In this document: positions 35,926-46,161 of the stretch, in pieces | How the letters are laid out: each line of letters starts with the position of its first letter | How positions within the stretch are numbered: the first letter of the stretch is position 1 | The notes under the pieces: generated by a model | What the model saw: the letters and a program-made list of their open reading frames with translations, nothing else | Told to the model about the DNA's origin: nothing | The model's database searches: none | Assembly: GCF_004341105.1 (NCBI RefSeq) | Contig: NZ_SLZK01000010.1 | Span: 62,001 to 126,000, forward strand | Reading direction: 5' to 3' | DNA length: 64,000 bases | Source: Rhizobium sp. BK418 | GTDB taxonomy: Bacteria; Pseudomonadota; Alphaproteobacteria; Rhizobiales; Rhizobiaceae | Position numbers and translations under genes: made by a program

Positions 35926-35984
35926 CACTTCGGCAATCTTCAAAGACTGTTCATGCGACTTGACGCGCGGAGACAGACCGAGTG

Positions 35985-38900
35985 ATGACAACAGCAATCT
36001 CTTCGACCGCTTTCTCCCGATCTCCGCGGATCTATTACGTCAACCCGCTTCTGCTGTCCGGCAGAGACCGCTGGGTTGAGATGTTCGACCACACAGCCTC
36101 TCTTGGCTTTGATACCGTGCTGTCGGCCCCACCGTTTCAAAGAACAGCCGAAAGCCTCTTCTCGCCGCTGGAATACGACAGCTTGGATCCGGCCCTCAGC
36201 CTTTCCGGGAATGCCGAGGAGGCGCTTGCAATGCTGGCCCGCGAGGCCGAAGACCGCGGGATCAAATTGATGCTGGACCTCGCGATCAGCGCAGGGGCCG
36301 AACGGAACGATCAGAGGCTTGCGTCTCTCGACCCACGGCGATCGCCGCTCATCCCATTTCGCGACCCGTCCGCCTCGGCCTCCCCCGGCCTTACCGACGC
36401 CTGGCAGAAGAGGCTTTCTCGTTTCGCCGCCGCCGGAATCGCTGGCTACCGCCTTGTCGGCCTCGATGTCCTGGAAATCGCCGAATGGCGGCAACTGATT
36501 GCCGCTGCCAGAGCCGCAAACCCGTCAACGGTTTTTCTTGCCTATACTCCCGGCACGGACTTTGCCCTTCGAAAAAGCCTGGGCGATTGCGGGCTCGACG
36601 CCACGTTCACTTCGCTTGCCTGGTGGGACCTGCGGGAGAGCTGGATCCTTGACGAGTACCGGCTGCAGCGCTCGCTCGGACCGCAGATAGCCTTTCCGGA
36701 GCCCCCCTTCGGCAAGCGGCTCGCGCATGGCACGGAGAGCCGAGAGATCCGCGAGCGACGGTCGCGCCGCGCCCTGCGCCTGGCGGTGGAGATCGGTGAC
36801 GGTCTTCTCGTGCCGATTGGTTTCGAATTCGGAGCGGTGCTGTCGCTCGACGCGACGCATGGACATGGCGAAGGCCTGCGCAGGATGAGAGCCGAGGCCA
36901 CGTTCGATATGACCGGCGAGTTGCGCGATCTCATGGCAGCCCGCAGCAATGGGGCAAAGCAGCTCCTCACTCGCGAAATCGCGAGCCAGGTTACCGTCAT
37001 CTCACAAGCCGACGCGGCCGACGTCAGGAGCGCCCGCTCGGTACAGCTGATTGCCGTCAATCGAGACCTGCGTCATCCCGCCATCCTTCCCGAGACTATT
37101 CTCAATCGGGCCGTCGCACCTTTCGTTCCCGTGGACATAGCGCCATCCGGACTGCACCTGAAGCCCGGCGAGGCCCGCTTGATCCTCACCGAGGCGCGCG
37201 CCGCCATCACGGCCGAACAGGGTGACCTGCCGCTTGTCCAGGCGACGTCCTCGCCGCGCATCGCGATCGAAAAGGTCGCGCCGGCGGTCGATGACGGTCG
37301 CTTCCCGATCAAGCGCATCGTCGGCGAGACGGTCGTCGTCGAGGCCGACATCTTTGCCGACGGGCATGATCTTCTGTCGGCAGCGCTTCTCTTCCGCCCG
37401 CGCGGACAAGACGGGTGGGGCGAGGCGCGCATGGGCCTTTTCGAAAACGATCGGTGGAAGGGCAGTTTCGTTCTCGATCGTGTCGGCCGCTTCGAGTTCT
37501 GCGTGGAAGCCTGGAAGAACCCATTTGCAATCTTCCGCTACGAGCTCGTCAAGAAACACGAAGCCCGCCTCGACCTCAGACTGGAAATGATCGAAGGAGA
37601 AGAGTTGATTCGCAGCGCGGCGGCCGAACCGGCGGCGACGATGACGCCCGAGGAGCGGACCGAGCTTGAGGCGCTTCTCGGCGAACTGGAGCGCGGGGAG
37701 GGCGCCGCAAAGCTTGACATCCTGCTGGCACCGCGCACCGCCGAGCTGATGAGGCGTGCCGACAGGCGGCCCTTTGCCTGCCGCACAGGTGTCTACGGTG
37801 TTGAATCGGAGCGGCGCGAGGCCGGATTTGCGAGCTGGTACCAGATCTTTCCGCGATCGCAGAGCGGCGATCCCAATCGTCACGGCACCTTCGAGGACGT
37901 AATCCCCCGTCTGCCGGCCATTCGCGATATGGGCTTCGACGTTCTCTATTTTCCACCGATCCACCCGATCGGCCGCACCAACCGCAAGGGCCGCAACAAT
38001 TCTCTCGTTGCCGCACCCAATGATCCGGGCAGCCCCTACGCCATTGGCTCGGAAGAAGGTGGCCATGAGGCCATTCATCCCGAGCTCGGGGAATTCGATG
38101 ATTTCGAACACCTGGTCGATGAGGCGAAAAAGGTCGGGCTTGAGATCGCCCTCGATCTGGCGATCCAGGCCTCGCCCGACCATCCGTGGCTGAGCGAACA
38201 TCCCGGCTGGTTCGACTGGCGTCCCGACGGCACCATCCGTTACGCCGAGAATCCCCCGAAGAAATACGAGGATATCGTCAACGTTGATTTCTACGCTCGC
38301 GATGCCATCCCCTCGCTGTGGGTGGAATTGCGCGATATCGTCGAGATGTGGGTCGACGAAGGCGTCAGGCTGTTTCGCGTCGACAATCCGCACACAAAGC
38401 CTTTTCCGTTCTGGGAATGGCTGATCGGCGACATTCGCGCGCGCCACCCGGACGTGATCTTTCTATCTGAGGCCTTCACACGCCCGAAGGTCATGTACCG
38501 GCTGGCCAAGATCGGCTTCTCGCAGTCATACACGTATTTCACCTGGCGCAACGAAAGGTGGGAGCTCGAGCAATATATGCGCGAGCTGACCGCAAGCGAG
38601 GTGCGCGAGTATTTCCGGCCGCATTTCTTCGTCAATACCCACGACATCAATCCGGACTTCCTGCAGAACGCGCCGCGGCCGGCTTACGTCATTCGCGCCG
38701 CGCTCGCGGCCACGCTGTCGGGCCTTTGGGGCGTCTACAACGGGTTCGAGCTTTGCGAGGGACGTCCAGACGCCAAGCGCAAGGAATATGCCGACAGCGA
38801 AAAATACGAGATCCGCGCCTGGGACTACGACCGGCCCGGCAACATCAAGGCGGAAATCGCCATGCTCAACCGCATCCGCAGGGACAACCCGGCACTCCAT

Positions 38901-39200
38901 TCGCATCTCGGCCTGTCGCTTTTGCCCTCTTCCAACAGCAACGTCATGTTTTTCGAGAAGGCAGATGCCGGACGTCACAACGTGCTGCTGATCGCCGTCA
39001 ATCTCAATCCCCACGGGATCGAGGAGAGCAGCGTCGAGTTTCCGCTCTGGAAGTTCGGACTCCGCGACGAGAGCGCGATTGCCCTCGAAGACCTCGTCAC
39101 CGGCCAGAATTTCAAGCGCACCGGAAAGTGGCAAACGATCAGGCTGGACCCGGCCCATTTGCCCTTCGCCATATGGCGGGTCAGGGCAGGAGAGGCCTGA
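35985..39200 (+). CDS. glgE: GlgE maltosyltransferase with extra N-terminal GH13-like domain
   Basis: Alpha-1,4-glucan:maltose-1-phosphate maltosyltransferase of about 1,071 residues; it transfers maltosyl units from maltose 1-phosphate to linear glucan. The enzyme proper begins around residue 420: an N-domain (IAIEKVAPAVDDGRFPIKRIVGETVVVEAD) and a GH13 barrel. The barrel has the catalytic Asp in VRLFRVDNPHTKP, the acid Glu in IFLSEAFTRP, NTHDINP, and the family-typical YENPPKKYEDI-like segment. Residues about 15-400 form a second, degenerate GH13-like unit: where the nucleophile would be, it reads GYRLVGLDV without the Asp. GTG-ATG at 35982; the ATG at 35985 is used. It stops one base before treS. 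Confidence 0.93.
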   Translation: MTTAISSTAFSRSPRIYYVNPLLLSGRDRWVEMFDHTASLGFDTVLSAPPFQRTAESLFSPLEYDSLDPALSLSGNAEEALAMLAREAEDRGIKLMLDLAISAGAERNDQRLASLDPRRSPLIPFRDPSASASPGLTDAWQKRLSRFAAAGIAGYRLVGLDVLEIAEWRQLIAAARAANPSTVFLAYTPGTDFALRKSLGDCGLDATFTSLAWWDLRESWILDEYRLQRSLGPQIAFPEPPFGKRLAHGTESREIRERRSRRALRLAVEIGDGLLVPIGFEFGAVLSLDATHGHGEGLRRMRAEATFDMTGELRDLMAARSNGAKQLLTREIASQVTVISQADAADVRSARSVQLIAVNRDLRHPAILPETILNRAVAPFVPVDIAPSGLHLKPGEARLILTEARAAITAEQGDLPLVQATSSPRIAIEKVAPAVDDGRFPIKRIVGETVVVEADIFADGHDLLSAALLFRPRGQDGWGEARMGLFENDRWKGSFVLDRVGRFEFCVEAWKNPFAIFRYELVKKHEARLDLRLEMIEGEELIRSAAAEPAATMTPEERTELEALLGELERGEGAAKLDILLAPRTAELMRRADRRPFACRTGVYGVESERREAGFASWYQIFPRSQSGDPNRHGTFEDVIPRLPAIRDMGFDVLYFPPIHPIGRTNRKGRNNSLVAAPNDPGSPYAIGSEEGGHEAIHPELGEFDDFEHLVDEAKKVGLEIALDLAIQASPDHPWLSEHPGWFDWRPDGTIRYAENPPKKYEDIVNVDFYARDAIPSLWVELRDIVEMWVDEGVRLFRVDNPHTKPFPFWEWLIGDIRARHPDVIFLSEAFTRPKVMYRLAKIGFSQSYTYFTWRNERWELEQYMRELTASEVREYFRPHFFVNTHDINPDFLQNAPRPAYVIRAALAATLSGLWGVYNGFELCEGRPDAKRKEYADSEKYEIRAWDYDRPGNIKAEIAMLNRIRRDNPALHSHLGLSLLPSSNSNVMFFEKADAGRHNVLLIAVNLNPHGIEESSVEFPLWKFGLRDESAIALEDLVTGQNFKRTGKWQTIRLDPAHLPFAIWRVRAGEA

Positions 39201-39201
39201 A

Positions 39202-42200
39202 ATGGATACAGCCTTCATAGAACACGACAAGACGACCACCGATGATGGGCTCTGGTACAAGGATGCGATCATCTACCAGCTGCACATCAAGTCCTTCTAC
39301 GATGCAAACGGGGATGGCATCGGCGATTTCGAAGGCCTCTATCAGAAGCTCGACCATATCGCCGCTCTTGGCGTCAACGCCATCTGGCTTCTTCCCTTCT
39401 TTCCCTCGCCGCGACGCGACGACGGTTACGACATTGCCGATTATCGCAATGTCAGCCCCGACTACGGTACGCTCGACGACTTCCGCCGGTTCGTCGAAGC
39501 CGCCCATGATCGTCACATCAGGGTGATCATCGAACTCGTCATCAATCACACCTCCGACCAGCATCCCTGGTTCCAGCGTGCCCGCCAAGCGCCAGTCGGC
39601 AGCCCAGAGCGCGATTTCTATGTGTGGTCGGACAATGACCACAAATTCCCGGAGACCCGTATCATCTTCCTCGACACCGAAAAGTCCAACTGGACCTTCG
39701 ACCCAGTCGCCGGCGCCTATTACTGGCATCGCTTCTATTCCCATCAGCCGGACCTCAACTTCGACAATCCGAAGGTGTTGGAGGAGCTCATCGATGTCAT
39801 GCGCTTCTGGCTCGAAACCGGCATTGACGGTTTCCGCCTCGATGCGATTCCCTATCTGGTCGAGCGTGAGGGCACGAATAACGAGAACCTGCCCGAGACT
39901 CATGCAGTCCTCAAACAGATCCGTGCGGCCCTCGACGCCACCCATTCCGGCGTCATGCTATTGGCCGAAGCCAATCAATGGCCGGAGGATACGCGGGAAT
40001 ATTTCGGTGACGGGGATGAGTGCCACATGGCGTTCCATTTCCCCTTGATGCCGCGCATGTACATGGCGATCGCCAAGGAAGACCGCTTCCCGATCACCGA
40101 TATCATGCGACAGACGCCGGATATCCCGGAAACCTGTCAATGGGCGATCTTCCTGAGGAACCATGACGAGCTGACGCTGGAAATGGTGACGGATGCCGAG
40201 CGGGATTATCTCTGGGAGACCTATGCGTCCGACAAGCGGGCCCGGATCAATCTCGGAATCCGTCGGCGGCTGGCGCCGCTCATGGAGCGCGACCGGCGGC
40301 GGATAGAGTTGATGAATGCGCTGCTCTTGTCGATGCCCGGTACACCCGTCGTCTATTATGGAGACGAGATCGGCATGGGCGACAATATCTATCTCGGCGA
40401 CCGGGATGGCGTGCGCACGCCGATGCAATGGTCGCCCGACCGCAACGGCGGCTTCTCCCGCGCAGATCCGGCACGCCTCGTCCTGCCGCCTGTCGCCGAT
40501 CCCCTTTACGGCTTCGAGGCCCTCAACGTCGAGGCACAGGTCGCCGACGCTCATTCGCTGTTGAACTGGACGCGGCGCATGCTGGCGCTGCGGCGCCGTC
40601 ACAGCGCCTTCGGGCGTGGGTCGTTGCGGTTCCTGACGCCGAGCAACCGCCGGATCCTCGCCTATCTGCGCGAATATCAGGACGAGGTCATCCTGTGCGT
40701 TGCTAATCTCTCGCGCCTTCCCCAGGCCGTCGAACTCGATCTGTCGGCTTTCGAAGGCCGCATCCCGATCGAACTCACCGGCATGTCGCCCTTTCCGCCG
40801 ATCGGCCAGCTGACCTATCTCTTGACGCTTCCGCCCTACGGCTTCTTCTGGTTTCAGCTCAACAGCGAGGCGGACGGCCCCGCCTGGCGCACGGCGCCGC
40901 CCGAGCAGCTGGCCGACTTCGTCACCGTTGTTATCCGGCGCAGCCTGACGGAACTTGTCGAACAGCCCCAGCACGCAGCAATGCTCAGCCGCGACATCCT
41001 GCCGGCCTACCTGTCCAAGCGGCGCTGGTTCGGTGCCAAGGACCAGCCGCTTCAAGAGGCTCGGCTCGTGTCTGCCACGCCTATTCCCTTCGCCGATGGC
41101 GTGGTGCTCGGCGAGCTTGAGGCCGTGCTGCCCGATCACGTGGAGAGCTATCAGTTGCCGCTTGCGGCCGAATGGGATGATACCGCGCCCAACGTACTCG
41201 GCCAGCAGCTATCGCTCGCGCGCATCCGGCAGGGTCGGCGTGTCGGCTTCCTGACGGATGGATTTGCTGTCGAGACGATGGCGCGCGCCATCCTGCGGGG
41301 CCTGCGCGACCGGTCCGTTGTCAGCGGGCGGACGGGACAGATCGCGTTCATCGGCACCGACCAGCTCGACCGCCTGGCATTGTCTGACGACATGCCGATC
41401 CACTGGCTATCGGCGGAGCAATCCAACAGTTCGCTCATTGTCGGCGACGTGGCAATGATCAAGCTGATCCGACATGTCTTCGTCGGCATTCATCCGGAGG
41501 TGGAGATGACCCGCTATCTGACGGAGCACGGCTACGAACATACCGCTCCGTTACTGGGGGAGGTCGTCCGCACCGACAGCGACGGGCGGCGATCCACGCT
41601 GATCATCGCCCAGGGCGCGATCCGCAACCAGGGCGACGCTTGGAACTGGATGCTTGCCAATCTCAGACGTGTGGCCGACGAGATCGTCATGACGGAAGCC
41701 GCCGTCGAGACGGCCGACGAGCAGCTGCGACCGCTTGTCAGTTTCGTCGCAATGATCGGCGAGCGGCTCGGCGAGCTGCATGTGCTCCTGTCGCGGCCGA
41801 CGGATGACGAAGCCTTTTCGCCGCGCCGGGCCGACGGGTCCGACGTTGAAGCCATCCGGACATCCGTCACCGGTGAAATTGCCTACGCCTTCTCCAAGCT
41901 TACCGACCTCGGTGCAGAGATCGATGATGGGGTGGTTGGTTTAGTCGGATCACTCCTTAAGCGCCAGGGCGCCATCATTGAGCGTGCCGCAGCGCTGGCG
42001 GACGGAGCCAAAGGGACGCTGCTCACCCGCGCTCATGGCGATTTCCATCTTGGCCAGGTTCTGGTGACGGAAGCGGACGCCGTCATCATCGATTTCGAGG
42101 GTGAACCGGCCCGCAATCTTGCCGAACGAAGGGCAAAGACAAGCCCGCTGCGGGACGTCGCCGGGCTTTTGCGCTCGCTCGACTACCTGTCGGCGACCGC

Positions 42201-42495
42201 GACACTCGAAAACGATGCGATCTCAGACCATCATGACGCGCGTCGGCGCGAGGTCATTTCGCGCTTTGGAGCCAGCGCCGAACAGGCCTTCATGCAGGCC
42301 TATGCACAGGCGCTTTCGGCCTCGCCGGATCTGCCCAATTCGGAAGCTGAGGTCAGACGCATCCTCGACGTCTTCCTCTTGGAAAAGGCGGCTTACGAAA
42401 TCGCTTATGAGGCGCGCAATCGCCCGAAGTGGCTACCAATACCGCTGAATGGCTTTGCCGACATCCTGACCCGCCTCTCGGAGACCCGCTCATGA
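39202..42495 (+). CDS. treS: Trehalose synthase-maltokinase fusion (TreS-Mak)
   Basis: Bifunctional protein of about 1,097 residues. The N-terminal GH13 part (about 1-560) is a trehalose synthase: LWYKDAIIYQLHIKSFYDANGDGIGDF, the Asp nucleophile in DGFRLDAIPYL, the Glu in MLLAEANQWPED, FLRNHDELTLEMV and RTPMQWSPDRNGGFS. The C-terminal part (about 620-1090) is a maltokinase of the aminoglycoside-phosphotransferase fold: LPAYLSKRRWFGAKD and the catalytic loop AHGDFHLGQVL with IIDFEGEP. It should convert trehalose to maltose and phosphorylate it to maltose 1-phosphate, the GlgE substrate. The ATG at 39202 is one base after the glgE stop; the stop overlaps the glgB start (ATGA). Confidence 0.95.
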   Translation: MDTAFIEHDKTTTDDGLWYKDAIIYQLHIKSFYDANGDGIGDFEGLYQKLDHIAALGVNAIWLLPFFPSPRRDDGYDIADYRNVSPDYGTLDDFRRFVEAAHDRHIRVIIELVINHTSDQHPWFQRARQAPVGSPERDFYVWSDNDHKFPETRIIFLDTEKSNWTFDPVAGAYYWHRFYSHQPDLNFDNPKVLEELIDVMRFWLETGIDGFRLDAIPYLVEREGTNNENLPETHAVLKQIRAALDATHSGVMLLAEANQWPEDTREYFGDGDECHMAFHFPLMPRMYMAIAKEDRFPITDIMRQTPDIPETCQWAIFLRNHDELTLEMVTDAERDYLWETYASDKRARINLGIRRRLAPLMERDRRRIELMNALLLSMPGTPVVYYGDEIGMGDNIYLGDRDGVRTPMQWSPDRNGGFSRADPARLVLPPVADPLYGFEALNVEAQVADAHSLLNWTRRMLALRRRHSAFGRGSLRFLTPSNRRILAYLREYQDEVILCVANLSRLPQAVELDLSAFEGRIPIELTGMSPFPPIGQLTYLLTLPPYGFFWFQLNSEADGPAWRTAPPEQLADFVTVVIRRSLTELVEQPQHAAMLSRDILPAYLSKRRWFGAKDQPLQEARLVSATPIPFADGVVLGELEAVLPDHVESYQLPLAAEWDDTAPNVLGQQLSLARIRQGRRVGFLTDGFAVETMARAILRGLRDRSVVSGRTGQIAFIGTDQLDRLALSDDMPIHWLSAEQSNSSLIVGDVAMIKLIRHVFVGIHPEVEMTRYLTEHGYEHTAPLLGEVVRTDSDGRRSTLIIAQGAIRNQGDAWNWMLANLRRVADEIVMTEAAVETADEQLRPLVSFVAMIGERLGELHVLLSRPTDDEAFSPRRADGSDVEAIRTSVTGEIAYAFSKLTDLGAEIDDGVVGLVGSLLKRQGAIIERAAALADGAKGTLLTRAHGDFHLGQVLVTEADAVIIDFEGEPARNLAERRAKTSPLRDVAGLLRSLDYLSATATLENDAISDHHDARRREVISRFGASAEQAFMQAYAQALSASPDLPNSEAEVRRILDVFLLEKAAYEIAYEARNRPKWLPIPLNGFADILTRLSETRS

Positions 42496-44714
42496 CGACG
42501 GACCTCGCCGACATCTTCTTCGGTGTGGCGTCGGATGCCATCCAGGCCCTTGCCGAGGGACGCCATGGTGATCCATTTTCCATCCTCGGCCCGCATCAAT
42601 GCGGCGATGGTCGCTACGCTGTCCGCGTCTTTTTGCCGGGGGCGGCGGGCGTCGACTTGATCGCCAGCGAAAGTGACCGTCTTCTCGCCTCTGCGGATCT
42701 CGTCCATCCGGCCGGCCTGTTCGGCACCGTGCTGCCGGAACTGGTCTCCTATCGCTTGCGGGTGCACTGGCCCGACGCGATCCAGGTCACCGATGATCCC
42801 TACAGATTCGCTCCATTGCTCGGCGACCTCGACCTCCACCTCGTTGCCGAAGGCACTCATTACAATCTGACGCGTGCGCTCGGGGCCAATCCGATGACGA
42901 TCGACGACGTTGCCGGCGTGCGCTTTGCTGTCTGGGCGCCCAATGCAAGGCGCGTTTCCGTGGTCGGCGACTTCAACAGCTGGGACGGCCGGCGCCATCC
43001 CATGCGCCTTCGGCCACAGGCAGGTGTCTGGGAAATATTCATTCCGCAAGTGACCGTCGGCGAGCGTTACAAATTCGAGATCCTCGATCCGTACGGCAAT
43101 CTGCTGGCCCAGAAGGCCGATCCGGTTGCAAGAGCGGCGGAGCCGGCGCCGTCGACGGCATCGGTGGTCGCCTCCACCGATCCCTTCGCCTGGACCGATG
43201 CGGCCTGGTTGAGCGCCCGCCGCAGCGCCGACAAACAGACAGAGGCGATCAGCATCTACGAGGTGCACGCCGGTTCGTGGCTGCGCGACATGAGCGATGG
43301 CGCGCGCGCGCTCGACTGGGTCGAGCTCTCGCAGCGCCTCATACCCTATGTTCGTGACATGGGCTTCACACACATCGAGTTGCTACCGATCATGGAGCAT
43401 CCCTTCGGCGGCTCCTGGGGCTACCAGCCGCTCGGCCTGTTTGCGCCAACCGGCCGCTATGGGACGCCCGAGGATTTTGCCTATTTCGTCGATCGCTGCC
43501 ATGGCGCAGGGATCGGCGTCATCCTCGACTGGGTGCCGGCGCATTTCCCGACGGATGTCTGGGGTCTGGCGCGTTTCGACGGGACAGCACTCTATGAACA
43601 CGAAGACCCTCGTGAGGGTTTTCATCAGGATTGGAATACATTGATCTACAATCTCGGTCGCAACGAGGTCAAAGGCTTCCTGATCGCCAGCGCCCTTGAG
43701 TGGCTCGAGCACTATCATGTCGACGGGTTACGCGTCGATGCGGTCGCATCGATGCTTTACCGCGACTATAGCCGGGCGGCGGGCGAATGGATCCCGAACC
43801 GCTACGGCGGTCGCGAAAACCTCGAAGCCATCGAGTTCTTCAAGCATCTCAACAGCATCGTTCATGAACGGTTTCCGCATGCGCTGATGATCGCCGAGGA
43901 ATCGACTGCCTTTCCCAACATTACCAGGTCACCGCATGACGGTGGGCTGGGATTCGACATGAAATGGAATATGGGGTGGATGCACGACACGCTTCATTAC
44001 ATGTCCGACGACCCGGTCTATCGCAAATACCACCATGGTTCGATGACCTTCGGCATGATCTATGCTTACAGCGAGCACTTCATTCTGCCGTTCTCGCATG
44101 ACGAGGTTGTGCATGGAAAGGGATCGATATTTGCCAAGATGCCGGGAGACGCCTGGCAGAAGATGGCCAATCTACGCGCCCTTTTTGGCTTCATGTGGGG
44201 CCATCCGGGCAGGAAGCTCCTCTTCATGGGCTGTGAGATCGGTCAAAAGACGGAATGGAGCCACGACGGCTCGGTGGAATGGGATCTCCTTGATGATCCG
44301 CTTCATTTTGGCCTGCAGCGACTGATGCGCGACCTCAACCGCATCTACCGCCATTTCGCCTGCCTGCACTATGGCGACAGCGAACCGTCCGGGTTTGAAT
44401 GGGCTGTCGCCGACGACGCGGAAAATTCCGTGCTCGCCATGCTGCGCTATGATCGCGAACGCCGGTCCGTCGCTCTCGTCATTTCGAACTTCACGCCGGT
44501 CCCGCGTCACAGTTACCGGGTGGGCGTTCCCTTGCCGGGCCACTGGCGGCAGATCCTCAACACCGATGCATCGATCTATGGGGGCACTGGCGCGGGCGGT
44601 GGAGATCGCGGCAGCGAGAGTATCGTTGCCCATGGCCGCGCCCAATCGCTTCTACTCGACCTTCCGCCTATGTCGACGATGGTTTTCGTCCGTGAGGACA
44701 GTTTGCCCGCGTGA
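42492..44714 (+). CDS. glgB: 1,4-alpha-glucan branching enzyme
   Basis: About 740 residues, GH13/CBM48 branching enzyme. Order: N-terminal domain 1 (HGDPFSILGPHQCGDGRYAVRVFLPGA), CBM48 (VWAPNARRVSVVGDFNSWDGRRHPM), GH13 barrel with the Asp in DGLRVDAVASMLYRDYSR and the Glu in IAEESTAFPN. SHDEVVHGKGS and the C-terminal all-beta domain follow. It introduces alpha-1,6 branches into the glucan made by GlgE. The ATG overlaps the treS stop. It is the last gene of the glgE-treS-glgB operon. Confidence 0.95.
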   Translation: MTTDLADIFFGVASDAIQALAEGRHGDPFSILGPHQCGDGRYAVRVFLPGAAGVDLIASESDRLLASADLVHPAGLFGTVLPELVSYRLRVHWPDAIQVTDDPYRFAPLLGDLDLHLVAEGTHYNLTRALGANPMTIDDVAGVRFAVWAPNARRVSVVGDFNSWDGRRHPMRLRPQAGVWEIFIPQVTVGERYKFEILDPYGNLLAQKADPVARAAEPAPSTASVVASTDPFAWTDAAWLSARRSADKQTEAISIYEVHAGSWLRDMSDGARALDWVELSQRLIPYVRDMGFTHIELLPIMEHPFGGSWGYQPLGLFAPTGRYGTPEDFAYFVDRCHGAGIGVILDWVPAHFPTDVWGLARFDGTALYEHEDPREGFHQDWNTLIYNLGRNEVKGFLIASALEWLEHYHVDGLRVDAVASMLYRDYSRAAGEWIPNRYGGRENLEAIEFFKHLNSIVHERFPHALMIAEESTAFPNITRSPHDGGLGFDMKWNMGWMHDTLHYMSDDPVYRKYHHGSMTFGMIYAYSEHFILPFSHDEVVHGKGSIFAKMPGDAWQKMANLRALFGFMWGHPGRKLLFMGCEIGQKTEWSHDGSVEWDLLDDPLHFGLQRLMRDLNRIYRHFACLHYGDSEPSGFEWAVADDAENSVLAMLRYDRERRSVALVISNFTPVPRHSYRVGVPLPGHWRQILNTDASIYGGTGAGGGDRGSESIVAHGRAQSLLLDLPPMSTMVFVREDSLPA

Positions 44715-44867
44715 GCCCTCGCCGAGCGATCGAGCCCAGACGGCTCACCCGGTGCCGGCAGGGCTCGCTCTCTCTCCGCGCTTGAGATCCGAAGATCCCC
44801 ATGGCCGCCGATGGCGCACAGCGGCGGCTTAAAGCACAGACGCTGGCGTGGCCGGCGAACGGGCTCT

Positions 44868-44892
44868 GGAACCAGAAGCCCGGGCGACAGTT
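44868..44892 (+). promoter_or_regulatory. Putative EcfG promoter of the Crp/Fnr gene
   Basis: GGAAC (44868-44872), 16 bases, AGTT (44889-44892), i.e. GGAAC-N18-TT, about 70 bp before the ATG at 44964. One mismatch to CGTT. Confidence 0.45.
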
Positions 44893-44963
44893 CATTCGAT
44901 ACTGTTGCCAGGGTTGGTGCCTGCGGATCGTCGCTCGCGCTGCAGGCAACTCGGGAGACACGG

Positions 44964-45695
44964 ATGGCGCCGAACCAGGGACAAATATCGAACCGCATGC
45001 TGACCGCGCTCGATCTACGTGATTTTGCGCTGCTTGCACCATATCTCGAGCGGGTCGATCTTCCCGCTCAGTTCCAGATCGCCAAACCGCGCGAAAGGCT
45101 CGAGCACGTCTATTTTCCCGAAAGCGGGATCGGAGCGGTCATGACGGTCTCTTCCACCGGCCAGATTGCGGAGGCCGGAATGTTCGGCTGGGAAGGCTTC
45201 GTGCCGACCGCCACCATCATCGGCGACAATGTCGTTCCCTATATCGTCGAAATGAACATCGCCGGGTGGGGGTATCGGGTGCCGATCGAGGCAATGCGGC
45301 AGGCGACGATGGAGAGCTCTTCCTTCCAGGTCCCGCTCATCAAATACATGCATGTCTTTGCCACGCAGGTCGCCTACACCGCGCTTGCCAATATTCGCTA
45401 TCTGCTCGAGCAGCGGCTCGCCCGTTGGATTCTGATGTGCCACGATCGCCTTCGCAGCGACGAGATGTGCATCACGCATGAATATATCGCCCTGATGCTC
45501 GGCGCCAGGCGCCCGGGTGTGACGACGGCCCTTCATATCCTGGAAGGGCATCGTCTGATCCGCTCCCTGCGCGGCTCCGTCGTCATCCGTGACCGCGAGG
45601 GGCTCGAGGCCTTTGCCGCCGGGTCCTATGGAGTTCCCGAACAGGAATTCGAGCGGCTTATCGGGAGCCGCGCGATCAGTCACAAACCGGCATGA
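44964..45695 (+). CDS. Crp/Fnr-family transcriptional regulator
   Basis: About 243 residues. The N-terminal cNMP-like beta-roll reads ALLAPYLERVDLPAQFQIAKPRERLEHVYFPESGIGAVMTVS. A long connecting helix follows (YTALANIRYLLEQRLARWILMCHDRL), then a winged helix-turn-helix (ITHEYIALMLGARRPGVTTALHILEGHRLI). No Cys cluster for iron-sulfur binding is present, so it is of the rhizobial Crp-like type rather than an oxygen sensor. The ATG at 44964 has GGGAG seven bases upstream; the longer frame from 44811 is not convincing. It is followed by a DUF6894 gene 38 bp later. Confidence 0.9.
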   Translation: MAPNQGQISNRMLTALDLRDFALLAPYLERVDLPAQFQIAKPRERLEHVYFPESGIGAVMTVSSTGQIAEAGMFGWEGFVPTATIIGDNVVPYIVEMNIAGWGYRVPIEAMRQATMESSSFQVPLIKYMHVFATQVAYTALANIRYLLEQRLARWILMCHDRLRSDEMCITHEYIALMLGARRPGVTTALHILEGHRLIRSLRGSVVIRDREGLEAFAAGSYGVPEQEFERLIGSRAISHKPA

Positions 45696-45733
45696 GCGGC
45701 GCCGAGATCCAAGAGACAATCAGACGGTGAAGC

Positions 45734-45964
45734 ATGCGGTATTTTTTCCACATACGTGACGGCGAGGATTTGATCCTGGACCAGGAGGGAAGCGACTGCG
45801 CGAGCCTAGCGGCTGCCATCGAGGAGGCCAAGGCCGACGCCCGCGAACTCATGGCCGAGCGGTTGCGGTCGGGCCGCGAACTCGACGGCCAGTCCTTCGA
45901 GATCGTCGATGATGCTGGACTATTGGCAGCCGTCGTGCGGTTCAAGGACGCCTTGCCATTATGA
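45734..45964 (+). CDS. DUF6894 family small protein
   Basis: Seventy-six residues beginning MRYFFHIRDGEDLILDQEGSDCASLAAAIEEAKADARELM, with a C-terminal strand FEIVDDAGLLAAVVRFKDAL. This is the standard DUF6894 pattern (F-F-H-x-R-D near the start, helix, then two strands). It probably shares the transcript of the preceding Crp/Fnr gene. It is related to the protein at 34922-35185. Confidence 0.8.
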   Translation: MRYFFHIRDGEDLILDQEGSDCASLAAAIEEAKADARELMAERLRSGRELDGQSFEIVDDAGLLAAVVRFKDALPL

Positions 45965-46161
45965 TCGTGACGGCTCGTAGCACAGGCGCCGCGGGCAGGA
46001 GGGCGCATCGAATTTCACATCACCCTTCGCCAGACGTGCGACCTGCGGCAGCTTCGTCATTGCTCAGTTCGCGATTATCCGGCTTTACGAAAGACACCTC
46101 AGCGCAATTTGGGAGCAGGCGTACAGCGGCTGGCGCCAAGGCGCTGCCGGACAGACCGACT

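Noticed and set aside
37002..38447. Long open frame of 481 codons on the minus strand inside glgE
   Set aside because: Antisense to an unmistakable glgE; its existence is explained by the GC-rich codon pattern and it has no domain or ribosome-binding site.
44711..44770. Possible terminator hairpin after glgB (GTGAGCC ... GGCTCAC)
   Set aside because: The loop is about 24 bases and there is no T-run, so it is not convincing.
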